A DNA stretch of 64,000 nt. It comes from Mucor racemosus (lineage: Eukaryota; Mucoromycota; Mucoromycetes; Mucorales; Mucoraceae). Below, one piece after another: positions 48,095 through 59,185 of this stretch. A program made the position numbers and the translations under genes. The notes under the pieces were generated by a model. That model had not been told where the DNA came from. It saw only the letters and a program-made list of their open reading frames with translations, and made no database searches. The first letter of the stretch is position 1. The number at the start of each line of letters is the position of its first letter. Location: assembly GCA_027405735.1 (NCBI GenBank), contig JAPEHQ010000001.1, positions 5,518,001-5,582,000 of the forward strand, given 5' to 3'.

Positions 48095-48306
48095 TGCGTG
48101 CAAAACCCTTTCAATGATGTACCTTTTTTTAAACTTGCATAGTTTTTGCGGAACTTTAATTAATTAGATCGGACTTTTTGAAAATAATTTGAAAACGTTC
48201 GAATTACTTAAAATAGAAATTTAGTGTATCTCCGATTGAAACTGAGAAAGTTATGGTTATTTTCATTCAAATTTCCAAATCATTGAAAGGGTTTTGCGAC
48301 TCACTG
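48095..48306 (-). repeat. Right terminal inverted repeat of the Tc1-like element
   Basis: 212 bp, the complement of 46671-46882. Motif copies are at 48100-48118 (inner) and 48279-48297 (outer). Confidence 0.88.
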
Positions 48307-49785
48307 TATCATAGATTCATTAAAAAATTGCAAAAGAGAGCCCGTAGAGCGACGCCATAATTGAGCATAACATGATCGAACGGTTAAGTCTCTTATACTA
48401 TGGTATATATCAAAGTTTTAAATAAAAATGCGTTTTTTTTTTACTTTTCTTATATTTAACCACGTACGGTCTGAAAACTCAGACTTTGTAGCGGACATTT
48501 TCGGGACTCATTTTAGCCTTACCAACACTCATGATTTTGATCAAAAAATAGAAAAATCAAATTTTGATACCAAAATCAACGTTTAAATATACTACATTGT
48601 GAGAGAAAATTGTAGCCATTGCTAATACATATTTTATAAAAGCTTAATATTAAATGTTAAGTAATGAAAATTTGTACTTTTGTCCCAAAAACGGAATTTT
48701 GGTTAAAGGATTTTCATGTAATATTTTGCAATAAAAATGTTTGCTATTTTTTATTGACCAAATAGAGCGCTAAATTCTGTATATGTGTGTATTTTTTGTT
48801 TTTATAATTGGTAGTATAATTCACTCTAGATTTGCAAAATCAGAAAAAGAAAATTAAAAAATGTCAAAATTGATGATCTGGACAAAAATAATTTTTGAAA
48901 TTAATATTCCGCTTATAAGCCTTGTAAATCTTAAAAATAAGAGATTTTATAATACTTGAGAACTTTTTCAAGAATTTATGATGCTGTACCCACTTGATTC
49001 AAGTTTATTACTGTAAATCTTTATACATGTTAATATTGTGTGGTAATTTATTTGATGATAATATCGTCTTACTTTATAATTATTGCGTTAGACATGATTT
49101 ATATTAAGTTTTAGTCTTACCTCTCCAATATCATAAACATAAACATAAACATGGCCGTCATCACTAGAACCTAATGCCGCCTTTTTACCCTCTTTGTCCC
49201 AAGCCAATTTATTCAGTGGTTCACTAGAATCAACTTAAGTACTTACAAATGGTTCCTCGGTATTTGCATTTGAATTCTATAAATTAAATTAACTGGTTCC
49301 ATCTAACAGTTGTATCAAACTTATCATCAGCCCGCTTCATAATAAATGTCAATATAACATCAGAAACATCCCATTATTATCATTGTTATAAGCTATAAAA
49401 AGCTTGATTTTTAATAATATAGCAATTAAATAAAAAACAAGATGATGCTAATAGCTTATGGTGAGTATTTAAGACCTAAGTAAGTTTGATAAAGTATGCT
49501 TTTAAACCCTTTTAAAAATCCTGAAGCAAACACAACATCTTGATCCTGTAATTTCTACCTATCAAAATGTCGCGATTTTTACCACACAATAATGAATGCA
49601 CCTTTTATCAATCTTAACCTCATTTTACATTAGTATCAGTTTTTTTACCAATTGTATTTTCTCTGATTCATTAATATTCAGTCATATTGAACGATAGTGT
49701 ATTAAATTACAATCTACTAGTATTATACTGTTGGTAGTTTTTCGTTATTACTTTAACAACTTGATCCTATTACTATTATTATTAC
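48307..49785 (-). repeat. Repeat family B, copy 3: right side of the large palindrome
   Basis: Inverted partner of 44669-46670. Bases 48307-49535 match 45442-46670 with only two differences found by eye (near 48743 and 49533). The outer part, 49536-49785, lacks the solo LTR and is more diverged. Confidence 0.88.
49121..49319 (-). pseudogene. Dynein intermediate chain fragment (WD40), copy 3
   Basis: Mirror image of the fragment at 45658-45856 in the right palindrome arm; identical as far as I can read. Confidence 0.65.
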
Positions 49786-51123
49786 CATTGATTATAATCG
49801 TCAAACCGATTGATTCATACAGTATATCATATTACTATTTTGCATTGGTGGAGATTATACAATTGATATCTGCTGCACTTAACACTGGTAGATTGGAATG
49901 TTGGTATATGTCTTCAGTTTGATGAATAATCCATACTTTGGTTATCCAGTATAATTTATAGTTCTAGGTGTTTCTACTCCTAAAAACTAAATTTCCAAAT
50001 GCAACTGCATCTGTTGAATATCACTTGAATTTCTGTGCGTTGTAGCTCATGTTATACTAACTCCCATTTTGGCATATAATATAAAAATACTCTGCTAAAA
50101 GATACATTTTATTAATTCATTGATGTTTCATATTTATATGTTTTCTAGATAGTTATATGATTATTAATATTATTAATGAATTCCCGGGTATTGTGGTACT
50201 TGATATGATGTGGGAACAAACTATATAATACAAAGGAATTTGTGGAATTGGGAATCTGCAATTATATCATTTGGATAAGATGTAGGATTGCTTATGTTTC
50301 ATTGTTTCCAAGTGTTCCTGAATGCTCCTGATAGATAGTCGCTGTTAATGCTAGTGGTTATGTGTAACATTTAGTATGAGTTACTAAATGTCATGCCATG
50401 TTGGATTTTAATAGTTGTTCCTGGATTTCTACATCTGGGTAAACTTTTGATATATCATAAAGTATAAATACAACCTACAACATCATTAGCCTAATAATGG
50501 ATTTAACTTGAAAAGTACATGATGATGGTGGCATTAGGATTATATATTTTTCAGAGAATGTTTCCCAATTAGTAAAATTTGCACCATTTTTGATTGTCAT
50601 CAAATAGAGCTGGATGAAAAAGACATATTATAACCTTTGCTTTTAATGTACTGTATTCTGTTGACCGTCAATGAACGTTTTGCACTGTATAATTATATTG
50701 AGTCGTGATGCCAGATCTTAAGTCTGCATCTTTGAGATATAATATCTGAAGATTATTTGTGTATATAGATTCTTAAGTCTAGATCTTCTAGATTTTAGTG
50801 AATATCAGTTCAAAGTTGTCATATAATAGTGATGCAGTATTTATTTATTCTGAAGACATATTTGGACATATAAATTATTACTATTCATTGACAGTTCGGT
50901 TTTGTTTGACAACAAAAAATATCTTATGTATACAGTATTAATATTTTTTTAAACATATCTTCTCAGAAACGCTGCTTAATTTAGCTATATACATGGAGTG
51001 GGAAGTTGTCATCTGACCCATCAACTTTGTCTTGTATGTGCTTGTTGTTGTTATTAACTGTAAGGGAATATGGTTCAATATAAAATTACATGCAGGCTAC
51101 CTAGCGTTTTTTTTTAAAGTGAT
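49786..51123. other. Gene-free part of repeat island 2
   Basis: AT-rich, without recognisable genes; only short open frames of unconvincing composition. Confidence 0.4.
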
Positions 51124-51660
51124 TGTTGTATGCGACTTAGTATCATACGTTATCACCTTCTACAGTATCAATACACCTCACAATCTATTGACTACGACAT
51201 GTATTGAAGTGAAAAGTCTGGATATCGCATATAAGAAACTCCTAGCGCATTACGTTTAATCCAGTAATTATCAAGAACGCTTGGACCTCAATTATGACAC
51301 CATATTATTTCATCCCAGCGGTTAACCAATCAAGTAGCTATCAAATCAACAACCAAGCACATTTGGCGCAGCATTGAAACAAGGCAGCTCACAAGCTCTG
51401 CAAGAACAGTTAAATTATGATTAATACATTTCAATTCATAATACATTACTATCAAACAAATCTAATGGTTCAATAGTACCTTAAATTATACATCTCAGGA
51501 TCTCAATGTCAAATCAATGTACAGTAAAAGGCAATACTTTTATATCTAAATAAACAACATCTTGTTTTTATTATACAGTTGAAGAACTGATTTATTACTC
51601 ATTATCGTTTAATTGTATTCTTTTTTAAGTATTATTTATCAAACATGAAAATATACGACA
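51124..51660 (+). repeat. LTR-like repeat family C, copy 3 (probable solo LTR)
   Basis: 537 bp starting TGTTGTATGCGAC and ending ATATACGACA, the longest copy in plus orientation. Flanks GTGAT and CAACC do not match, so no target duplication survives. It could be a recombinant or an old copy. Confidence 0.75.
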
Positions 51661-51910
51661 CAACCGGCGGTGGTTTTATTGGACAGAAATATCATGTTTT
51701 GCGGATGGTTTCCTCAATTCACAGTGATCTGTGAGAGTAGAAATATAAATTTTTATGCAGGATATATGTAAATATACCATCGCCATGTATAATTGGAGAT
51801 TAATTGGATCAATATTCACAAGGATGGGGATTTTTTTCTTTGTTTCTGCTCCACAGGTCAAATATTAGTTTATGACTTTGTAAAACTTAAAGCTCATTAT
51901 CCTGGGCTTA

Positions 51911-53050
51911 ATTTCTGTATCCACAAGATAGATCTAATTGATTGCTACTCTGTATTTTTTGTTTTAGCCAAAAATATTGATTTTTCATCGAGATAATCAA
52001 AATAATAGTCGATATCACAGCTTACAGCTTATGATAACTGGGCTCCAAATTTTATTTTAAAAAATGGATGAAAAATGATGAAAAAAACAAAATTGTTTAA
52101 TTGCTCATGAACTGCAAAGTAAGTTAACCTAGTACACTAAATAGCTTTTGTACAGTTTTAAATTCTGCATCCATCTAAATAAAATTCAGACAAACATTTC
52201 ACATTAAATTTTGCGTAAAATGCAATTAAAATTTTGAAGGTTTTTTTGAAGATACACGTCACTTTTTATAAACATGTTTTAAAAATAATTTTTGAAAATG
52301 ATGTGCAACAAAATTATCTATCGATTAAGCCATTGCTGAACCTTCTAGCTGCATTTTTCGTAGAGAAAACAAGATTTTTGCAACTTTTTTTTTCAGATTC
52401 AGAATTTGGGATGAGGGTATATAAGGGAAAAATGGAAGCTAGAAATGGAGGTACCTTTTTGTACACATTTTTTAGGATACCTCCATGAAAAATCAATATT
52501 TTGGAAAACTCTAAATTGGGTCCGAGAGAGCTTAGCGAGCTTAATGACATGAATGCAAAAAAAATGTTGCTCAATTTAGCCAATATTTTGGAATCTATTA
52601 TAGAGATGTCCAAAAAAATGAAAAAAAAATAAAAGTGCTCAGAATTTTTTTATAATAAAATATGTTATAGAGCACTTTAAAACAAGTAATTTTTATTATT
52701 AAAAAGTGTTAGTATAGCTTAATTTTTTCTGGAGATATGAAGCCTCAAAGTTTTCAATCCTTTAGCAGTGAAATACGCGTAAAAAACCTGAAACCTTAGC
52801 ACTGAAAAATTAATACCAACTGCAAAAAGTAGGATATTTCCGGATACTTGTTTTTGAATGAAAGCTGAACATCTCAGGTACATTGGCATATAATTTTTTT
52901 TTGATGTTATTTAGTGAAAAAAAAAGTAGAGCAGGGATGAAAAATGAGACCTAGTTTTCAAGAAAAAACAATAAATTTTACGTGTTTTTGAGACTTTTGT
53001 GAGATATAAAATAAATTTAGGGATAGGTAGCATAATCCGACCAATTTATA
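51911..53050 (-). repeat. Repeat family A, copy 3
   Basis: Reverse copy of 14085-15141 and 40683-41812. Here 52314-52613 (-) is open for 99 codons, exactly the length of the matching frame in copy 1. The opposite strand is also open apart from one TGA at about 52486 where copies 1 and 2 have CGA. Confidence 0.8.
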
Positions 53051-53991
53051 TCTATTTAGTAGTGTCTGAGGTATATCCTAGAAAGTGTTTAGTAAAAGGC
53101 TTGTTATAAAAGAAATGGCATGCTCCGATTTCAAAGATTATATAGCAGTTTCGAAATATTATATTGTATTATTACTGCTTAATAAAAGAAGACTTTGAGA
53201 GCAGAAAAACATACTTGTACAATTACACATTTGGAATTTGATTATACATGATGGATAAATAGTCAAACAAATTTATATGACATTATGTATAAAAATATAA
53301 CCTGACGTAAACTATATGACAAATGAGGGGTGAGTAGTGCTTTTAATTTAGCGGTTTGACTTGAAGCAAGTCCGCATATCTAAAAAAAATGGCTATCGAT
53401 GAAAAATATGTCTGCAGATCCTCATTTTCTACATGCATTAGATATCATATTGTCTGTTAACGTATATATCTAGTGTATGTATGGCAAAAATAAAAATTAT
53501 GCATCATGTATTGCGGCGACAGAAATACATGGACACATTTAACAGTGAAAGACATTGCTGTGAGAATCCAGGTACATGATTGAAAACCTCTCAGGGCAGG
53601 CAGTCAACCGATATCCACATTCTCGGTATTAACCACGCTATACATTAAACCGCAAGTTATAATACACGAAACTGACATTAATGATTTCAAACCAAGCGTA
53701 AAAAGGCAGCAAACGTTTTTATCACATAATCTAGGAAATTCATTTTCTTGTTCTTCTCCCCATTATTATTATCTATCGTCGTTAATAGAGTATGTACGTA
53801 TTATTCTATTGAGTAGATGCAGGACATTGCATGTTGTGATACACCTGGTATTGGAAAACGAGCGAATGACATCACTTTATTTTGTAATAATGTTATTGTG
53901 CCTTGATCGCTATCTTTTTTAATTTCCAAGAAAATTCTTCTTTCTCTCCTTCTCTTTATTTAATACAAACTAATACGTGAGCCAATATATT
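53051..53991. other. Upstream region of EB1, no gene
   Basis: AT-rich. Pyrimidine-rich leader TTCTTTCTCTCCTTCTC at about 53937-53953 before the EB1 start. No gene seen. Confidence 0.5.
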
Positions 53992-55132
53992 ATGGGAGAA
54001 TCTAGAACAGAATTGTTGGCTTGGGTCAATGATCTTTTACAACTAAACTATACCAAAGTTGAGCAAGCGGGAACAGGTACGAATTTTGAGCGGGTGAAGA
54101 AGGGAAAACTAATAGTTCATCATAAAATGTATAGGTGCTGCCTATTGTCAAATCATGGATTCTGTATTTAGTAAGTAATATTATATTCGAGGCAAAGAAA
54201 TCAAAATTTATAGTATAAATTAGATGATGTTCATATGACAAAAGTCAAGTTTGATACAAAGCATGAATATGAATATGTTGCTAATTTTAAAGTGCTTCAA
54301 CATACTTTTGATAAGCACAAGTAAGTTTATACGGAAAATAACGCGTTTCTGTGATTTTTTTTCTCTCAAATTAATCATCCATCTCCTTTAAACTTGTCTA
54401 CTTTCCCTCCTTAAAAAAAGAATTGACAAGGTAAAATATTTGTGCACAATTCAACGCCAACCCTCTCCCTAAAACTTAAATTGTAGATTATTCCAGTTGA
54501 CAAGTTAATGAAATGTAAATTTCAGGATAATCTTGAATTTATGCAATGGGTGAAGCGATTCTGGGATCAAAATTTTCCAGGAGGAGCTTATGATTCAGTT
54601 CAACGTAGAAAAGGTGGTGGGCCTTCTTCTGCTTCTGCTAGAAGTCCAGCAGTTGGCCGTTCATCTGCTGTCGGCACTGGTGCTGCTGCAAGTATGGCAC
54701 GTAAAGCGATAAACAACAATAGTCCTGCAGGTAAAAAAAGAATTTCTCGTATGTTTGTATTTATGTATTCACAATATTATCACAGCTCGAAGTGCAAATC
54801 GTACACCAACAGGCAGATTATCATCAACCAAAGTCGGAGGAGGAGGATCAGCAGATGCAGCTAAAATTAGTGATTTAAAAGCACAAGTAACTGATCTTAA
54901 AGTAACAGTGGATGGCCTGGAAAAAGAAAGAGATTTTTATTTTGGAAAGTTGAGAGAAATAGAAATTTTAGTCCAGGAACAATTGGAAGTATCGCAAGGA
55001 AGAGGAGACGAAACAGATGGAGATTGTATTAAAGAAATTCAAGGTATTCTTTATAGAACAGAAGAAGGATTTGAAGTACCGCCTGAAGGCGAAGGTGAAG
55101 ATGAGGAACAATACGATGATGAAACATTTTAA
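53992..55132 (+). CDS. EB1 / Mal3 / Bim1 microtubule plus-end protein
   Basis: Predicted 272 aa from six exons: 53992-54076, 54135-54170, 54224-54320, 54421-54430, 54487-54730 and 54786-55132. The N-terminal calponin-homology domain is unmistakable ([71 protein letters not shown]). A Ser/Ala/Gly-rich basic linker precedes the coiled-coil EB domain ([20 protein letters not shown]). The acidic C-terminus ends DDETF, near the family's EEY/F ending. EB proteins track growing microtubule ends and recruit partners. Exon 4 is only 10 nt, yet is needed to keep the family sequence DKHKIDKIIPVDKL in frame. The gene ends 2 bp from the stop of the convergent PAC2 gene. Confidence 0.95.
54421..54430 (+). 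other. 10-nt microexon of EB1
   Basis: AATTGACAAG is bounded by an AG acceptor (TTAAAAAAAG) and a GTAAAA donor. Skipping it would shift the frame and lose the conserved Ile-Asp-Lys. Confidence 0.85.
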
Positions 55133-55134
55133 GT

Positions 55135-56063
55135 TTATTGATATAATTCTGCATTGTATGGTGTACCAAATAAAAACTCCCAACTTTTGGGTGGAGACCA
55201 TTGTGAAAGTCCTGTTGTTTGAATTTTTAATAATGAATTGATGAATCTAGCAAATTCGATACCATCTTGAACGTTATCTAAAGATATACATAAATAAGTA
55301 TTGATTATTTTATCAAGCAGTTTAGTCAGTTAAATACCTCCTTCTAAAGCAAACATTAAAAGTAATGTGGTTTCAACGTCTTTTTGATCAAACTGTTGAT
55401 ACAAATGCTTTGCTAAACCAGAACCAGGCAAGTGCACATGATGTTCATCATCACTATCCTGAGTTTTCTCGAGCTCAAAGTTTTCCAATACTGGAATACC
55501 CATTGCAACAGCACGCATAATCAATCCATGCTCTCCATACACTCTGAAAGGTTCACCTTGGATTTGTGAATCCAAACGACGAGAAGCATCCATTGATGTC
55601 AAAATGATAACTTGTTGAAACTGTGCTCCAAACCTAGCCATATTGTCCAAGAACTCTTGTCTTTTACCTTTGATTGTGGGTGAACGCTGTTGGATACATG
55701 TCCAAAGTTGGTCTTTTGATTGATAAACTATACGGGCAAAACTAATTTAGCAATAGGTCAATAAACTTTTATAAAAGAGATTTACCTTCAATAGGTACAG
55801 TTGAACCAGGTAATTCAGTATCCTCACGTACGCCAGAAATTGGCATAACAGAATCGTCATCAAGAAAACCTACACGTTCAAGCTTAAATGTATGGATTAT
55901 TAAATCAGATGCTAATTGAGGCACATTGCCGATAGAAACTGTAGGCTGTAAAGATACTGATTAGAAATAATTTAATCACAAATATGTTGATTCATCTTAC
56001 CAAAATAAGGGTAGAAGCCTTAAATGAGTTGCTATCAAAGCCTTTTACAGGTACAAATGACAT
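55135..56063 (-). CDS. ADD66: Proteasome assembly chaperone 2 (Add66/PSMG2 family)
   Basis: Predicted 251 aa. Exons are 56063-56001, 55945-55786, 55727-55338 and 55277-55135. The N-terminus MSFVPVKGFDSNSFKASTLI, then LPTVSIGNVPQLASDLII, matches the PAC2 family start (a phosphate-free ATP-grasp-like fold). Other landmarks are GFLDDDSVMPISG, FLDNMARFGAQFQQVIILTS, GIPVLENFELEKTQD and the C-terminal PPKSWEFLFGTPYNAELYQ. PAC2 pairs with PAC1 to help assemble the proteasome alpha ring. Introns are 55-60 bp. The third intron acceptor was chosen at 55728 because the alternative site upstream leads to a stop. The stop codon is 2 bp from the EB1 stop. Confidence 0.85.
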
Positions 56064-56687
56064 GTTATGAAACGCAGTAAAGTGCTATCGCAATCGCTTT
56101 ACTTTTTACTATGTCTTTTGTTGCGCGTCCATGGAACATGGAGTCACATTGACAGTCGTTGGATGTAACCCAAATGATGAATGCTTTGTTGGGTTGTGCG
56201 GCATACTTACTAACGATGCTTGGCACTAAATTGTGTGCAATAGATGAATATAGCAATTATATATTGTAAGTATGGCTTGATAGAAGCTTTTTCATGTATT
56301 CGAGACATTGTGAGGTGTAACGAGAGCTTACAAAGTTGCATATAAAAGTAAAGTGTCGTATGAGACCCAAATATCCTCATGCTTAAAATAAGGCGGCGAA
56401 AACGACACGTTTTTACACCCGAGCCGAAACTGTCCATTCTTTATCGATTTTTTCAGAATAAAAAATTCTGGATATGATCAAATGTATCGAAAAATAGATA
56501 CTAATACTCATATTGGCTCTATAACATTGTGGAAACCCAAATCAATTCCTGAAACATTTAGTTTTTATCAAAAAATTATAGTCTTTCTTTTTTTTTTTTT
56601 GCAAATTCAACAACCGAGGATATCAAGGCTTGGAAAAGGTTGTATGGCTCCTGTAGATCTCATTACGTCAAAGTTTTTATATAATGT
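56064..56687. other. Region between PAC2 and HAUS1-like genes
   Basis: Holds the PAC2 promoter and the HAUS1-like 3' end. Short open frames on both strands are not supported. Poly-T at about 56586-56600. Confidence 0.5.
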
Positions 56688-57891
56688 TTAGTGTACACTA
56701 TTAGCAATTTCAGATAAAAGACTCTCTCTTTCTATTTCCAATTGACGCTATTATACGAATGAGAAGGAAGTTTTTTTTTTTTAGTTTTTGTGTGAAATAA
56801 ACAAATTTAACCTAATTTGTCCGCTACACTTACCAAATCATCTTCTGTCTTTTGAATTTTGATAGAAGCAAGCACCATATCCTATAAGAAAAAACCGATT
56901 TTATACCATATTTAGTATTTTATGTTCAAACCTTAAATTCTGTGTGTAATACCTACCGATGGCAATATTGTGAATGATTCGAGGAGCTTTTCTTGTTGTT
57001 GGCATCGAGATTCAACAGCGTCTGCTTTTGATTCTAATTCATAAATTTTAGATAATGTAGAGTCTTTAATTCCTATATCGTTGTATTTTTTCTGTTGTGT
57101 ATGTTAGCAAGATGTAAAGTTTCGATTTTTGCCACAGATATACCTGTAACAAGTTATATTCTGAGGTGAGCATTTCCTTCTCATTGAGTGGACAACCTTG
57201 TTGTTGTTGTTGTACTGTATTTTCTTGTGTTTCCTGTTGTAAATTTAGCAACATGCTATCATATAGAGTTAAAATCACTGTGTGTGTATAGTTTTCTGGA
57301 TGACAAAAACCTTTTAATTAAACTCAATTCATCATTTGCTTTCTTCTGAGATTGCGTTAACATGTACTCCATCTCATCTAATTTTAAAAATTCGTGTTGC
57401 AATTTCATTTGATCCATCGACAACTTTGATAAAGCTGTGTAATAGCTTACTTCTTGTTAGTCCCCCGCGCTCAAACTGTACTATAGTCCCTGTGTTCATT
57501 TGCCTTAATAGTACTTACTTGCTCAACTCAATCGTATCCATTCCTAATGAATCTGCCAACATTGCAAGAGAATCGACTGCTTTTTCGCTGTCATTTGATA
57601 GTTTGAAATGAACTAGAACAAACTAAATACCCTAATTTGATTATGGCAAGGTGTATTAAAATTATTACTTACGTTTATTATTCAAAATGTGTTGGATTAG
57701 GGTCATTGAATTAAAATTAAGGTTTTTGAGGGTGTTTATTAATTGATAGTTATTATTGGTACGCTCAAATTCAGGAATTGGATTTCCTTTGAAAATACTT
57801 GAAAGCCAGGAATCCACCTAATTATTATTTATTTTTATCAACGTGCTTCTAGAGATTATATGATTATTTGTTTTACGTGTGACCAATCCAT
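56688..57891 (-). CDS. HAUS1-like augmin subunit
   Basis: Predicted 247 aa from eight exons: 57891-57877, 57817-57673, 57612-57519, 57445-57311, 57255-57144, 57091-56957, 56881-56834 and 56747-56688. The N-terminus reads MDWSHVDSWLSSIFKGNPIP then EFERTNNNYQLINTL, which resembles the HAUS1 pattern (W L..IF G..PIP.YE.N). The rest is a chain of coiled-coil helices with LADSLGMDTIELSNYYTALS and LLESFTILPSDMVLASIKIQ, ending RQLEIERESLLSEIANSVH. HAUS1 is part of augmin, which recruits gamma-tubulin to microtubule sides for branching. The last exon was chosen because GTAAGT at 56833-56828 is a strong donor; reading through gives a short stop. A Gln run (QQQQQ) lies in exon 5. Individual exon edges are moderately certain. 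Confidence 0.7.
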
Positions 57892-58131
57892 TTTAAATAT
57901 TACGAAAACGGTTTCTTTATTTTGTGTGCTATGTGGTATCAAAGAAAGAAAAAAGAGTAAAAAAGAGTGGGTAGCGAGCGAGAAAAGAAAAATGTTAGGA
58001 AACGTATGACAAAGGGTAATAAATGGGGGGAGGGCAGAGTGTCCAAAGGGTAAAAGGGGGTTCTATGTTGTTCTGGAATGGTTTTTTGCAGTAAAAATTA
58101 TGACGATGAATGACAAGCTGCTATTTAATCG

Positions 58132-59185
58132 CTACTTTGTGCGCTCTTTCAGTCGGCCAAATAGCAAAGATCGAACTGAATTGTGATTTTTTTGATCATC
58201 TCTTAGCAATTTGCACAAATCAGCGACAGGAATCGATTTCCAAGCATGAAAATCGTTGATTTCGTGCTTGATTGACAAGGTTGTATTCTATATCACAATG
58301 GTTAGAAATTTAGTGTGGAGTCGGGCGGTAAAATATCCAAATTATACCTGAATGCTGGGCCAAAGTGGGTGATGTATTTGCGTCTCTTGTTTGACTTTAT
58401 AATAAGCATCTTGTATAAACTGAGCATCTTTTTTGTAGCATGATTGTGAGTCAATTAATTTGTTTAATGTCATACCATCTGGTTCTTGCTCGATCTTTAT
58501 ATTATTCTTGGCTAATTGGTCTTTTAAAGACGCAATTGTGCCTAATAATTGATTTAATGTTGCTGATAAATCTTGGATCTTTTCAACATGTGTTTTTTTT
58601 AATATGCCGAGTTCTAGTTCAACTTGTCTTTTTTCTTGGGAGCATTTTTCTGAGAGTTTCATTAATGCATGAAATTAAATAATAATAATAGAAATAGTAC
58701 TAACCTATCATGTTAGTTTCAAATTTAGTTCGTTCATTTTCCATTAAACGGTTTTGATGTCTGATTGTCTGTAAATCTTGATTTAAGGCATCTAACTGTT
58801 TCTGTGTATTCCCATAAATAATTAGTAATAAGGTTACCATTTTCAGGGGGGTGGAGGGGATTACAGCTTACTTTCAAGTCAATAATTTGATCATCCTTTT
58901 CTTTGAGTAATTGCTGCTTGTAAGTAAATGCTACATTTTACAGTCAGTTTATTACATATTTCTCATATTAAAATATATTACACTCAGAGGACAAGATCGA
59001 TGTGGGGTGAATAGAACTTTGAGAACTGGAAAAAAGAATCAAATTGGTACTATGCTACTATGAGTTGTACAATCTTACCTGTTTCTTGAAATCGGTGTAT
59101 CCAATAGATTGAAATTGATTTGTTTCCTTTTTACTGAAAAGGGTGCAACTTTTGTAGCAGGTGATTGTTTTATAGGTTTAGGCAT
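58132..59185 (-). CDS. Coiled-coil protein, unrecognised
   Basis: Predicted 254 aa from six exons: 59185-59079, 59025-58982, 58930-58872, 58801-58705, 58649-58348 and 58287-58132. The first 60 residues are basic and Ser/Pro-rich (MPKPIKQSPATKVAPFSVKR). A long coiled coil follows (KQQLLKEKDDQIIDLKKQLD; DLSATLNQLLGTIASLKDQL). The C-terminal part is less regular (INDFHAWKSIPVADLCKLLR, then LLFGRLKERTK). All six exons keep one frame and have canonical borders. I do not recognise the family. It lies 240 bp upstream of the HAUS1-like gene on the same strand, so a spindle or kinetochore role is conceivable but unproven. Confidence 0.65.

Larger units (their letters stand above)
46671..48306 (+). mobile_element. 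Tc1/mariner-like element at the palindrome centre
   Basis: 1,636 bp beginning CAGTGAGTCGCAAAACCC and ending with its complement, flanked by TA on each side (46669-46670 and 48307-48308) as expected for this superfamily. Terminal inverted repeats are 212 bp (46671-46882 and 48095-48306). The internal region encodes a broken transposase. Outside the TA pair both flanks continue as one inverted repeat. Confidence 0.9.

Noticed and set aside
51793..51996. 67-codon plus-strand frame next to repeat A copy 3
   Set aside because: Runs into the repeat and is not conserved in copies 1 and 2.
56482..56691. 69-codon plus-strand frame
   Set aside because: Overlaps the last exon of the HAUS1-like gene only at its end and has no domain or homology.
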